Source of the DNA: Saccopteryx bilineata
Taxonomy: Eukaryota; Chordata; Mammalia; Chiroptera; Emballonuridae
Length of the DNA: 64,000 nt
Assembly (NCBI RefSeq): GCF_036850765.1
Contig: NC_089492.1
Coordinates: 72,232,482-72,296,481, forward strand
Direction of reading: 5' to 3'
Position 1 is the first letter of the stretch; each line of letters begins with the position of its first letter. The translations under genes were made by a program, and so were the position numbers. The notes under the pieces are model-generated. The model was not told the DNA's origin and made no database searches. It was given only the letters and a program-made list of their open reading frames with translations. Shown piece after piece: positions 1-11,536 of the stretch.

Positions 1-251
1 ATCTTTCCTCTTTCAAAAAACTAATGGAATGATACTAATTAATTAAAGAGGCAAATCATAGGTAGTATAAAAAGTATATTATCATTTTAGAATGTTATCA
101 TTCTAGTTCTGTGCACAAAGAAATTGGAATAGATTTACTTTTAATAAATATGTACTTTTAAGCCTATGGGTCGTTATCCAAAATTGAATCTAAGCATGCT
201 TTAGAATTTTCTTTTACTTTATATTTATGTATACATAAATAGTTACTTTTT
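1..251. other. AT-rich sequence, nothing recognised
   Basis: AT-rich leader of the window. I see no repeat family or open reading frame in it. Confidence 0.5.
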
Positions 252-437
252 AAAAATTTATTTATTGATTGATTTGAGAAAGAGAGAGAGAGAGAGAGAG
301 AGAGAAACTTTGACTTGTTCCACTTAGTTGTGCACCCATTGGTTGCTTCTTGTATGTGCTCTGACCGGGGATCAAACCTGCAAACTTGGCCTATCTAGAT
401 GACATTCTAAGCAACTGAACTACCCAGCCAGGGCCAT
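252..437 (-). mobile_element. SINE, short VES-like tRNA-derived type, antisense
   Basis: On the minus strand it begins GGCCCTGGCTGGGTAGTTCA, has a B-box-like GGTTTGATCCC, then a CT-rich body and an A-rich tail. The (GA)n run at about 280-305 is the CT-rich body seen in reverse. The flanks share a target duplication close to AGTTACTTTT (about 240 and 439). It is the only copy of this short type in the window. Confidence 0.8.
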
Positions 438-1530
438 AAACAGTTACTTTTAACTCAGGTTGTTTATCTACAATCTTACACATCAATGACAATAAAAAGT
501 TAAATTCAAAGTCCTATGTTTTGTATCTGTCGGCCACAAAATTATCACTACATTAAAAATTTTTTTGTTAGGTTTGCTGCATGAAAAATTAAAACAATCA
601 GATACAAGAAAATGGCATGTGAAAATAAAAGTATTCAAATAGAAATAATGAATTTGTGGACAAATGTTCTAAAAATAATGTACCAATTTAAATTAGGGAA
701 AGGCCAACAAACGTGACTGCTATTAAAAGTAACATCATTATTTTCAGTTGTTTGTTCTATATAAAGTTTTTCTATTCAAAGTTTATATCTTTGATAATTC
801 CTTATATGTATGTGATATTGCCTGACAATTTTAATCACTGAAATAATATTACATGTGAGAAAAAATATATGTTTTCATTTTACTTTTGACTATAGTTGCT
901 GTTTTTCTAGCCAGTTGCTATTTCTAGTTCTATTTATTTTCTCAATCTCTCTTAGTTTAACATGCTGGTTGCTCCTTCTTTTAGCATTTCTTAGAAACTG
1001 AGGCTCATCACCATGCTCTGTGACTGAAATGATGCCTTAGCCTAGGAATCACGTGCATATGTCAGTGTTCTGACATACCAGACTTGATAGACCAGTCTCC
1101 TGCATTGTTCTTCACTCTCAGCAAACCCATTTTAAATAATTTTCAGGAAATTCTAGAGGTAGATTGAGAATGTGATAATAACACTGACTTCTTATTTCAT
1201 GATTCACTGCAGTTAGACTATTATCAAAAATGCTGGACATTCCCTCTGTGGTAGTCCATTTTTAGAAACACTTGCAGAAATATAGAATCTTTTTAAGTTA
1301 AAGCTTGACTACATCTTGACAATGGTCTTCTTGCCCACTGTCTAAGGACATGTAGATCTTCTCATTTCCACTTTGGATGGTATATTTTAGCTCTCCTTTT
1401 AATTCTCACTTGTCTAATATTGTTTCAAGTGTATATGACTAGACTAAAAGTGATTTTTTCAAAAAGTGGTTCTTTTCATGGTTGAATTTGTGCTTGGCTT
1501 AATTTATCTGCATATGTCAGTAGTTGCTTA
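438..1530. other. AT-rich stretch without a recognised feature
   Basis: About 1.1 kb of AT-rich sequence. No long open frame, tRNA-like head or clear repeat consensus was recognised. An ancient degraded repeat cannot be excluded by eye. Confidence 0.4.
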
Positions 1531-1545
1531 AAATATACTTGTTGG

Positions 1546-1760
1546 GCCTGACCTGTGGTGGCGCAGTGGATAAAGCATCGACCTGGAAATGCTGAGGTCG
1601 CCGGTTCGAAACCCTGGGCTTGCCTGGTCAAGGCACATAAGGGAGTTGATGCTTCCAGCTCCTCCCCCTTTCTCTCTCTCTGTCTCTCTCTCCTCTCTCT
1701 CCTTCTCTGTCTCTCTCCTCTCTAAAAATGAATAAATAAAAATTAAAAAATATATATATA
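1546..1760 (+). mobile_element. SINE, GCCTGACCTGTGGTGG type, sense
   Basis: It starts GCCTGACCTGTGGTGGCGCA, carries the internal promoter box GGTTCGAAACC, a CT-rich body and an A-rich tail running into (TA)n. The target word ATACTTGTTGG lies on both sides (1535-1545 and 1762-1772). The 95-codon reading frame across it is a repeat artefact. Confidence 0.88.
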
Positions 1761-1772
1761 TATACTTGTTGG

Positions 1773-2356
1773 CTACAATATGGCTCATCAATTCCTCTAC
1801 TGGGTATCTAGCCAAAAAAAAAATCTAAAACATTGGTATGTAAAGACACATGGACACCTATGTTCATTGCAGCATTATTCACGGTGGTCAAGACATGGAA
1901 ACAACTGAAGTGTCCTTTGATAGAGGACTAGATAAAGAAGATGTGGTACATATATACAATGGAATACTACTCAGTCATAAGAAATGGTGACATATTGCCA
2001 TTTCTGACAATATGGACAGACCTTGAGAATATTATGCTAAGTGAAACAAGTAAGTCAGAAAAAGCTAAGAGTTATATGATTTTACACATAGGCGTGATAT
2101 TAAACTAAGACTCATGACATAGATAAAAATGAAGTGGTTATCAGAGAGAAATGGGGGGATGGAGGAGAGTAAAGAGGGACAAATATATGGTGATGGAAAA
2201 TGATTTGACTTTGGGTGATGGACACCCAATGCAATCAACAGATCAAATGCTATAGAGACGTTTACCTGAAACCTATGTGTTCTTATTGACTAATGTCACC
2301 ACATTAAATTTAATTTCTAAATAAAAAATAAAATAAAACTAATACAAATTTTTAAG
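1773..2356 (+). mobile_element. L1 3' end, sense, 5'-truncated
   Basis: The sequence matches the last part of L1 ORF2: the CTACTGGGTAT region, then TTCATTGCAGCATTATTC and ACAATGGAATACTACTCAG. A 3' UTR and an A-rich end at about 2325-2355 follow. AAATATACTTATTGG at 2357-2371 nearly repeats the word before the upstream SINE, suggesting that the L1 and the SINE used the same target site. Confidence 0.85.
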
Positions 2357-2539
2357 AAATATACTTATTGGAATAATACATGAATAGTCCTTTATTAGTC
2401 AGCATCATGATTAAAAAATAGTTGACATAGTTAAGCTGTGGATGTGATGAAAATGGAAGTTAAATTGTCCATGATTTTCTGGTAATATGACAAAGCAGCA
2501 GTTCTCAAAGCTTCATTCTCAGACCAGCAAACGTATCCT

Positions 2540-3462
2540 TTACATTCAATAAAATATATCAACTTTAAGACCAATGTTTTGACAAATGTATACAGTTGTG
2601 GGAATCACTGCCACAATCAAGATACAGGATATTTCTATCATTTAATGAATCCGCTGTGCTCTTTGGCATGCGGTTTCCTCTACTGCATGAACCTCTGAAA
2701 CCACTGCTCTTTCTGTCACTATAGTTTACTTTCTTTAGAATTTCTTATCATTGGAACTATATAGCATGTAATCTTTCTGTGTCTCGCTTCTTTCACTTTG
2801 CATAATGCTCTCAAGACTCCTTCATGGCTACACTTATTAGGGTTTCCTTTCTTTTAATTGTTGAGCAGTATTTTATTGTATGAAAATACCACCATTTCGT
2901 TTATCCATTCACTAGTTCATAAACATTTGGTTTATTTTATGTTTTGGCTATTAAGAAAAAAGTTGATATGAATATTTGCATATACTTTGTGTGAAGATGT
3001 ATTAATATTTCCTGGTCAAATACCTAGAAATATAATGGCCAGCTTACATACTAGATATATATTTAACATTTTAAGAAAATGACAAAATATTCCCCCAAAT
3101 CAGCTGTACTATATTTTATTTTCACCAGCAACACCTGAGAGTTTCTGCTGTTTCACATCCTCACCAACATTTGTTCATTTTAGCCATTTTACTGAATGTA
3201 GCAGGAACTTCATTTTCCCTGTTGGTATTCTATTCCTTCTCATGTGCTTATTGGCCATTTGTAATCTTTTCTTGGTGAAGTATCCAATTCCTTAGTCCAT
3301 TTTTTATTGGATTGTCTTTTTACTGTTGTATTCTAATAGTTCTTTATAGATTTGGGGGGAAAGTCTTTATCAGATACGTATTGAACAAAATTTTTTCTCT
3401 CAGTTGGAAGTTTATCTTTAAATCTTCTTCAGGGTGTTTTTCAAAGAGCAGATTTTAAACAT
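2540..3462 (-). mobile_element. Old L1 (L1M type), antisense, 3' part of ORF2
   Basis: Read on the plus strand it follows the order of an inverted L1 3' half: TTTATCCATTCACTAGTTC near 2899, TTCACCAGCAACACCTGAGA near 3121, and TTATTGGCCATTTGTAATC near 3249. It is full of indels, so it is an old copy. Homology fades where the GC-rich block begins. Confidence 0.75.
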
Positions 3463-4240
3463 TTTGCCAATCCCAGCCATAGCTGAGGTGGGTCTGAATT
3501 TGTTGATTTGGTTGCTATGGGAGCCCACACACTCAGACTCCCCTAGGGGTGGCCTGAAGCCACATTGCTCTCAGTGTGAAGGCCGACATGCTGGAGTGTC
3601 TCAGTGTTCCCTACACCCACACCTTTAAGCAGGCTCTGCCTGTTCCACACGGGGTCTGTGTCACCTTGCCCCACCCCAGTTGACAGCCAGCTGTTGCTTG
3701 TTCTTTGGCATTAAGACTTAGGCTGGGTGCCGTGTGTATTTTGTGTGCCTACAGGATGCTTTGCCCTGTGTCGGGCAGCTGATGGGCGCGGGGCAGAGGG
3801 TAGAAGGGGAGGTTTTCAGTCATTTTCTTCCATAGAGGCAGAGGACTTTCCCCCGGAATTGGGGGCAGGACTACTTCCTGTCCTTCTCCCAGTGGTAGAA
3901 GCTAGGTCCGACAGTGGACCAGTTTTTTGCTCTTCCTCTGGAGCTGGTGACTTTCCTTTGGGTCCAAGAAGTGTCCGCCCTGCAGGCAGCTTTCAAGCCT
4001 GTGGGCTAGTGGCCTCTGCTCTCCCCTTGGAACTCGCATGGCCAAGGACTTATATGGCTTCTCTCAGTCCACCTGCACCACGGACTCTCTCCAGCAGTCC
4101 ACCTTGTCCCCAGCCATCCTCCCAGGCACCTCTGGAGCTGTGGGAGCTGGGTGGTATAGTGTGGACTCCCCTTGGCTCTTGGGCTCTCTGGGTTTCCAAA
4201 CCGTCATGAGTGCCAACACTCAGCCTTTAAGAAACTGTTT
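3463..4240. other. GC-rich block of unknown origin
   Basis: About 780 bases much richer in G+C than both neighbours. It follows directly on the antisense L1 and ends near TTTAAGAAACTGTTTAAAC. It contains a 160-codon open frame at 3727-4209 whose product would be mostly Pro, Ser, Leu, Ala and Gly with no recognisable domain, so I do not call it a gene. It could be an internal or 5' UTR part of a retroelement, or an LTR. I could not assign a family. Confidence 0.4.
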
Positions 4241-4614
4241 AAACTTGTAGATTTTTCTTCTTACTTTAATGGTTGACTTTTTTTCCTTTCTCTTCTGTTC
4301 TGTTAAGGTGAAATAGTTTATATGCCCCATCTCTCCATGAAGGGACTTGTCATATAAATACTTTGGAATTGGAGTCACTTCGTTGATTTGTAACCTCAGG
4401 TCTCTGACAGGTCCTCAAATTACGATTTTGGTGTCTATATACATTTTTCCTTAGGGTCGGAGGGACATTTTTTATGACTGTTTACATCATAAGTCCCATT
4501 TGCTTGTAAACAAGTGTCTCCTTATAAAAAAAGGAAAAGAAGAGTATTCTCCAATTCTTCTATCTTGTAACTAGTGACCTATATTACTTGTCCCCTCACA
4601 GCCATATTTAAAAA
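4241..4614. other. No recognised feature
   Basis: AT-rich sequence between the GC-rich block and the next SINE. Nothing was identified. Confidence 0.4.
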
Positions 4615-4626
4615 AAAATATTTGTG

Positions 4627-5005
4627 CCCTGGCCAGTTGGCTCAGCGGTAGAGTGTTGGCCTGGCATGTAGGAGTCCTAGGTTCAATTCCCGGTCAGGGC
4701 ACACAGGAGAAGCACCCATCTGCTTCTCCACCCCTCCCCCTCTCCTTCCTCTCTGTCTCTCTCTTCCCCTCCTGCAGCTGATGCTCCATTAGAGCAAAGA
4801 TGGCCCGGACGCTGAGGATGGCTCTGTGGCCTCTGCCTCAGGCGCTAGAATGGCTCTGGATGTGACAGAGTGACTCCCCAGATGGGCAGAGCATCGCCCC
4901 CTGGTGGGCATGCCGGGTGGATCCCGGTTGGGAGCATGCGGGAGTCTGTCTGACTGCCTCCCCGTTTCCAGCTTCGGAAAAATGGAAAAAATAAATAAAT
5001 AAATA
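4627..5005 (+). mobile_element. SINE, CCTGGCCRGTTGGCTCAG long type, sense
   Basis: A tRNA-like head (GGCTCAGCGGTAGAG as A box, GGTTCAATTCC as B box) is followed by a long body that ends CCGTTTCCAGCTTCGGAAAA and a (AAAT)n tail. The target duplication AAAATATTTGTG lies at 4615-4626 and 5007-5018. The antisense 93-codon frame over it is not a gene. Confidence 0.92.
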
Positions 5006-5018
5006 AAAATATTTGTGC

Positions 5019-6485
5019 AGATTAAATAAAAAAAATGTTTGTAAAACCTTGCAATTAATGTGGGTTTCATAGCACTGTCAAGTACTAGACTGACTATGTG
5101 TAAACAACACTAACTTCTTACATGGTCTTCCTATTTCAACGCATGAAACCATTCTTGTTAAATGAAACATTTTTTAGTACTTCCATAGATCACTAGATTG
5201 AAATGTAGCAGTCCAGGAGAAATTAAGATAAAATGTATATGATTATACTTGATCTTTACAATAAGGTCATCAGGGTTTGTTGAGTAAATATTAACATTAG
5301 AAAAATATATGGGCTTCAATATTCTCATTGATAAAAGAGATACATGTTTTAAGAAAAAGTTTACTCATATGTCTCAGAACATAAGGAACATACCTCAAAG
5401 AAACACTGGAAAAATTTGCACAACTAAATATTTGCTGAAATAAAATATTTTTTTGAATTAAAAATGATCAGACTATCTCCAGTAACAATGCTCAATAGGA
5501 ACTATTAAATGCAAATTTTATAGTTATAATCCATTCAAGATTTGGAGGTTTGGTTTGGGGCTTATTCAAGTGTTTAATTAGGAAAGAAAATTTTTAAACA
5601 TTAGCTCTTTGTTTTTTAATAACCATTTCTATTTCATTTGGCAACATAGAGCATACTTTCCTTTTTACCAAGCAGCTAAATCTGGTTTCCAAACTTTATT
5701 CCAAAGAATTATTTTAGGCATAAATTCCTGTAACTTTTTCATTTTTTTAATGAAAAAGTCTCAATTCAAAATTTAACGAAAACTTTTTAGATTTAGTTTT
5801 TGCATGTAAATCTTAATGATTATTGCTAAGCTTTGGAATTGCCAATCAGTATTCCATAGCTCATAGTTTAGAAATGGTTGTCTTCTTTTATGGACATGAT
5901 TGTATTTCTCAAACTTGAATGAAATTATAGTTTGCTAATTTATCAAAATAAAAAAGTAATTCAATATATATATTATATATTGTAATTATATATATATAAT
6001 TCAATATATATTATATAATTATTATATACTTCAATATATATATATAATTTACCAGCAGGTTGTAAGAAGTATTCAAGTTTGTTATCTTTCTACAATGTCA
6101 AAGTAAAACTGTATTTTAAACCAGGTGCAGTTCTAAAGTGAATTTAAAGAAAAGAGAGTTTGTGTATGTATGGCTTCTCATAAACTCTTCTTTCTACTTA
6201 TTTTAAATAGTTAGAGGTTAAGCATTATGCCCCAAATAAAGTCTTACATATTGAATTAAACAGTTTTTTATTTCATTATAGAGCTTTTGTAATATTTATG
6301 AAATAGATTTTAAAGGGGTCTTTATTTATTTATTTTTGCTTGTTGCCTTCTTTAAAACAATAAATCCAGATTTCATCTTAAATTCTCAATCAGTTGTAAC
6401 AGAATTGATATTGGAACAAAACATTATCTTTGATATTCATTAGGTTTGTCACTATTATTCATTCATTATAGGAAAATTTGACCTT
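5019..6485. other. AT-rich stretch with a TA-rich simple repeat
   Basis: No gene or transposon was recognised. Positions 5958-6047 hold an imperfect TATA-rich microsatellite with ATATATATTATATATTG-like units. The rest is AT-rich unique-looking sequence. Confidence 0.5.
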
Positions 6486-6498
6486 AAAGTTTCTTAGG

Positions 6499-6860
6499 GG
6501 CCTTGGAGGGTTGGCTCAGTGGTAGAGTGTCACTGGTTGTGTGGATGTCCTGGGTTCGACTTGCAGTCAGGGCACACAAGAGAAGCATCCATCTGGTGGT
6601 TCTCCACTCTTCCCCCTTTCTCTTCTCTCTCTCTTTCACCCCCTCCCACAGCTGTGGCTTGATTGGTTCCAGCAAGTTGGTTTCAAGAACTGAGAACAGA
6701 TCCTGTGGCTTCTACCTCAGGTGCTAAAAATATCTTGGTTGCCAAGCAACAGAGCAATGCCCCATATCATACCATAGGGGGCTTGCAGGGTTAGATCCTG
6801 GTGGGGCAAATGTAGGAGTCTATCTCTCTGCCTCCTCTCCTCTCACTTAATTTAAAAAAA
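6499..6860 (+). mobile_element. SINE, long type, sense, diverged
   Basis: It has the same head and body order as the copy at 4627 but with many substitutions (GGCTCAGTGGTAGAGTG and GGGTTCGACTTGC). It ends in an A run at 6851-6860. The target duplication AAAGTTTCTTAGG lies at 6486-6498 and 6861-6873. Confidence 0.9.
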
Positions 6861-6919
6861 AAAGTTTCTTAGGTAGAATTCTTATTTTCTTTATCTAATT
6901 AGAATTCCTAATATTGTTA

Positions 6920-7044
6920 GCCTTTTTATTTTTATTTATTTATTTTTGTGACAGAAACAGAGAGAGATAGAGAGGGATAGGTAGGGACAGAAAGACAGGA
7001 AGAGAGAGAGATTAGAAGCGTCAGTTCTTTGTTGTAGCACTTTA
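6920..7044 (-). mobile_element. SINE (GCCTGACCAGG type), antisense, 3' part split by L1
   Basis: A T-rich end, then a GA-rich body and AGAAGCGTCAGTTCTTTGTT, which is the reversed 3' end of this SINE type. Its promoter half resumes at 14924 beyond the full-length L1. The shared word TGTTGTAGCACTTTA at the break is the L1 target duplication. Confidence 0.9.
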
Positions 7045-7383
7045 TTTTTCTTTTCCTTTTTATATTGAGTTTATTTTTAAGTTGTTTGTTATTTGTAATA
7101 TCTTTTTTTCTTTTTTTTTTTAATAAATTTTTATTAATGGTAATGGGATGACATTAATAAATCAGGGTACATATATTCAAAGAAAACATGTCTAGGTTAT
7201 TTTGTCATCAAATTATGTTGCAAACCCCTCGCCCAAAGTCAGATTGTCCTCCGTCACCCTCCATCTAGTTCTCTGTGCCCCTCCCCCTCCCCCTAACTCT
7301 CTCCCTCCCTCCCTCCCATGTCCTCCCTCCCCCCCCACCCTTGGTAACCACCACACTCTTGTCCATGTCTCTTAGTCTCATTT

Positions 7384-10300
7384 TTATGTTCCACCAATGT
7401 ATGGAATCATGTAGTTCTTGTTTTTTTCTGATTTGCTTATTTCACTCCTTATAATGTTATCAAGATCCCACCATTTTGCTGTAAATGATCTGATGTCATC
7501 ATTTCTTATGGCTGAGTAGTATTCCATAGTGTATATGTGCCACATCTTCTTTATCCAGTCTTCTATTGAAGGGCTTTTTGGTTGTTTCCATGTCTTGGCC
7601 ACTGTGAACAGTGCTGCAATGAACATGGGGCTACATGTGTCTTCACGTATCAATGTTTCTGAGGTTTTGGGGTATATACCCAGTAGAGGGATTGCTGGGT
7701 CATAAGGTAGTTCTATTTGCAGTTTTTTGAGGAACCACCATACTTTCCTCCATAATGGTTGTACTACTTTACAGTCCCACCAACAGTGAATGAGGGTTCC
7801 TTTTTGTCCACAGCCTCTCCAACATTTGCTATTACCCGTCTTGTTGATAATAGCTAATCTAACAGGAGTGAGGTGATATCTCATTGTAGTTTTGATTTGC
7901 ATTTCTCTAATAACTAATGAAGCTGAGCATCTTTTCATATATCTGTTGGCCATTTGTATCTCTTCCTGGGAGAAGTGTCTGTTCAAGTCCTCTTCCCATT
8001 TTTTTATTGGATTGTTTGTTTGTTTGTTGTTGAGTTTTATGAGTTCTTTGTAAATTTTGGATATTAGGCCCTTATCTGAGCTGTCGTTTGAAAATATCAG
8101 TTCCCATATAGTTGGCTGTCTGTTTATTTTGATATCAGTTTCTCTTGCTGAGCAAAAACTTTTAATTCTGATGTAGTCCCATTCATTTATCTTTGCCTTC
8201 ACTTCTCTTGCCATTGGAGTCAAGTTCATAAAATGTTCTTTAAAACCCAGGTCCATGAGTTGAGTACCTATGTCTTCTTCTATGTACTTTATTGTTTCAG
8301 GTCTTATATTTAGGTCTTTGATCCATTTTGAATTAATTTTAGTACACGGGGACAGGCTGTAGTCGAGTTTCATTCTTTTGCATGTGGCTTTCCAGTTTTC
8401 CCAACACCATTTGTTGAAGAGGCTTTCTTTTCTCCATTGTGTGTTGTTGGCCCCTTTATCAAAGATTATTTGACCATATATATGTGGTTTTATTTCTGGG
8501 CTTTCTATTCTGTTCCATTGGTCTGAGTGTCTATTTTTTTGCCAATACCATGCTGTTTTGATTATCGTGGCCCTATAATATAGTTTAAAGTCAGGCATTG
8601 TAATGCCCCCAGCTTCATTCTTTTTCCTTAGGATTGTTTTGGCTATTCGGGGTTTTTTATAGTTCCATATAAATCTGATGATTTTTTGTTCCAGTTCTTT
8701 AAAAAATCTCATAGGGATTTTGATGGGAATTGCATTAAATTTGTATATTGCTTTGGGTAATATGGCCATTTTGATTATATTTATTCTTCCTATCCAAGAA
8801 CAAGGAATATTTTTCCATCTCATTGTATCTTTTTCGATTTCCCTTAACAATGCTTTGTAATTTTCATTATATAGGTCCTTTACGTTCTTTGTTATGTTTA
8901 TTCCTAGGTATTTTATTTTTTTTGTTGCAATCGTGAAGGAGATTATTTTTTTGAGTTCGTTTTCTAATATTTCATTGTTGGCATATAGAAAGGCTATGGA
9001 CTTTTGTATGTTAATTTTGTATCCTGCGACCTTACTGTATTGGTTTATTGTTTCTAATAATCTTTTTGTGGAGTCCTTTGGGCTTTCGATGTATAGGATC
9101 ATATCATCAGCAAAAAGTGATAGCTTTACTTCTTCTTTTCCGATATGGATGCCTTTTATTTCTTTGTCTTGTCTGATTGCTCTGGCCAGAACTTCTAGCA
9201 CCACGTTGAATAAGAGTGGAGAGAGTGGACAACCCTGTCTTGTTCCTGATTTAAGGTAGAAAGTCCTCAGTTTTATGCCGTTTAATAGGATGTTGGCTGA
9301 TGGTTTATCATATATGGCCTTTATCATGTTGAGCTATTTTCCTTCTATACCCATTTTGTTGAGAGTCTTAAACATAAAATTGTGTTGTATTTTATCAAAA
9401 GCCTTTTCTGCATCTATTGATAAGATCATGTGGTTTTTGTTCTTTGTTTTGTTGATATGGTGTATTACGTTAACCGTTTTGCGTATGTTGAACCATCCTT
9501 GAGATTCTGGGATGAATCCCACTTGATCATGATGTATTATTTTTTTAATATGTTGTTGTATTCGGTTTGCCAGTATTTTGTTTAGTATTTTAGCATCTGT
9601 ATTCATTAGAGATATTGGTCTGTAGTTTTCTTTCTTTGTGCCATCCTTGCCAGGTTTTGGTATGAGGGTTATGTTGGCCTCATAAAATGTGTTTGGAAGT
9701 ATTGCTTCTTCTTCAATTTTTTGGAAGACTTTGAGTAGAATAGGAACCAAGTCTTCTTTGAATGTTTGATAGAATTCACTAGTATAACCGTCTGGGCCTG
9801 GACTTTTATTTTTGGGGAGATTTTTAATAGTTTTTTCTATTTCCTCCCTGCTGATTGGTCTGTTTAGGTTTTCTGCTTCTTCATGACTCAATCTAGGAAG
9901 GTTGTATTGTTCTAGGAATTTATCCATTTCTTCTAGATTGTTGTATTTGGTGGCATATAATTTTTCATAGTATTCTACAATAATTCTTTGTATTTCTATG
10001 ATGTCTGTGGTGATCTCTCCTCTTTCATTTTGGATTTTATTTATTTGAGTCCTGTGTCTTTTTTCCTTGGTGAGTCTTGCCAAGGGTTTGTCAATTTTGT
10101 TGATCTTTTCAAAGAACCAGCTCCTTGTTTTATTGATTTTTTCTATAGTTTTTCTGTTCTCTATTTCATTTATTTCTGCTCTGATTTTTATTATCTCCTT
10201 TCTTCGGCTGGTTTTGGGTTGTCTTTGTTCTTCTTTTTCTAGTTCCTTAAGGTGTGAAGTTAAGTGGTTTACTTCGGCTCTCTCTTGTTTGTTCATATAG

Positions 10301-11211
10301 GCCTGAAGTGATATGAACTTTCCTCTTATTACTGCTTTTGCTGCATCCCAGAGATTCTGATATGTCGTATTTTCATTTTCATTTGTCTGTATATATCTTT
10401 TGATTTCTGCGCTTATTTCTTCTTTGACCCATTCATTTTTTAGAAGTATGTTGTTTAGTTTCCACATTTTTGTGGGTTTTTCCCCCTCTTTTTTGCAGTT
10501 GAATTCTAGTTTTAAAGCTTTATGATCAGAAAATATGCTTGGTACAATTTCAATTTTTCTAAATTTGCTGATATTGTCTTTGTGGCCCAACATATGGTCA
10601 ATTCTTGTGAATGTTCCATGTACACTAGAGAAAAATGTATACTCTGTCGCTTTGGGATGAAGTGTCCTGTAGATGTCTATCATATCCAGGTGTTCTAGTA
10701 TTTCGTTTAAGGCCACTATATCTTTATTGATTCTCTGTTTGGATGACCGATCTAGAGCCGTCAGCGGTGTATTGAGGTCTCCAAGTATGATTGTATTTTT
10801 GTTAGTTTTTGTTTTAAGGTCAATAAGTAGCTGTCTTATATATTTTGGTGCTCCTTGGTTTGGTGCATATATATTAAGGATTGTTATGTCTTCTTGATTC
10901 AACTTCCCCTTAATCATTATGAAATGACCATTTTTGTCTTTGAGTACTTTTTCTGTCTTGTAGTCAGCATTATTAGATATGAGTATTGCTACACCTGCTT
11001 TTTTTTGGGTGTTGTTTGCTTGGAGTATTGTTTTCCAGCCTTTCACTTTGAATTTGTTTTTATCCTTGTTGCTTAGATGTGTTTCTTGTAGGCAGCATAT
11101 AGTTGGATTTTCTTTTTTAATCCATTCTGCTACTCTGTGTCTTTTTATTGGTAAGTTTAATCCATTTACATTTAGTGTAATTATTGACACTTGTGGGTTC
11201 CCTACTGCCAT
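7384..11211 (-). pseudogene. L1 ORF2 (endonuclease-reverse transcriptase) with one amber codon
   Basis: A single frame runs about 1,275 codons from [19 protein letters not shown] to a stop at 7384-7386, the usual L1 ORF2 length. It is broken once by TAG at 9334-9336, after NKMGIEGK. The N-terminal APE-like endonuclease keeps the expected acidic and His residues: E43 in LQETH, D145 and N147 in GDLNTPL, D206 in RIDHMLGH, and the SDH near residue 230. The reverse transcriptase has DAEKAFD before the stop, and [13 protein letters not shown] and FADDM after it. The C-terminal cysteine segment (CWRGC..., ending CWWDC) is present. The stop therefore splits the polymerase between its first and second catalytic aspartate motifs. 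The enzyme normally nicks target DNA and copies L1 RNA in place; this copy would make only the N-terminal half. Confidence 0.95.
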
Positions 11212-11536
11212 TTTATAAATTGCTTTCTGTTACTTTTGTATCTAGTTTGATTCTTCTCTTTTGTTTTTCTATCATTTGTTTTTGTTTGTTTGTGTTCCAT
11301 ACTTCTTTCCTCTGTTGCTACCTTTTTTAAGTCAAGTGTTTTTGTGGTGGTTTTTTTAAGGGTGGTTACCATTAAGTAATGAAAAGGGTACCTACCATAT
11401 TCATTGTAGTACCCTATCTTATAAGTATTTCTGCACTTCATCATCCTTTGCTACTGTTAATCTCCATCCTCTCCTCCCTTTTTTTCCTTTGTTGTCACAG
11501 TTTAAGTTTGGTTTTATTGTGTTCTTGGTGGAGCTG
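11212..11536 (-). other. L1 spacer between ORF1 and ORF2
   Basis: AT-rich inter-ORF spacer of the L1. An 80-codon frame overlapping the ORF2 start (11202-11444) is Lys and Thr rich without domain similarity, so I treat it as spacer and not a gene. Confidence 0.7.

Noticed and set aside
3727..4209. 160-codon frame
   Set aside because: Low-complexity composition, no domain and no supporting exon signals. Treated as part of an unassigned GC-rich block.
4630..4700. tRNA-like sequence with A and B boxes
   Set aside because: It is the head of a SINE with an A-rich tail and target duplication. The other SINE heads are rejected as tRNA genes for the same reason.
8678..11218. Plus-strand frames across the L1 (8678, 8894, 9275, 9988, 10673, 10979)
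   Set aside because: Antisense shadows of ORF2, rich in Phe, Ile, Leu and Ser as expected from the reverse complement of A-rich L1.
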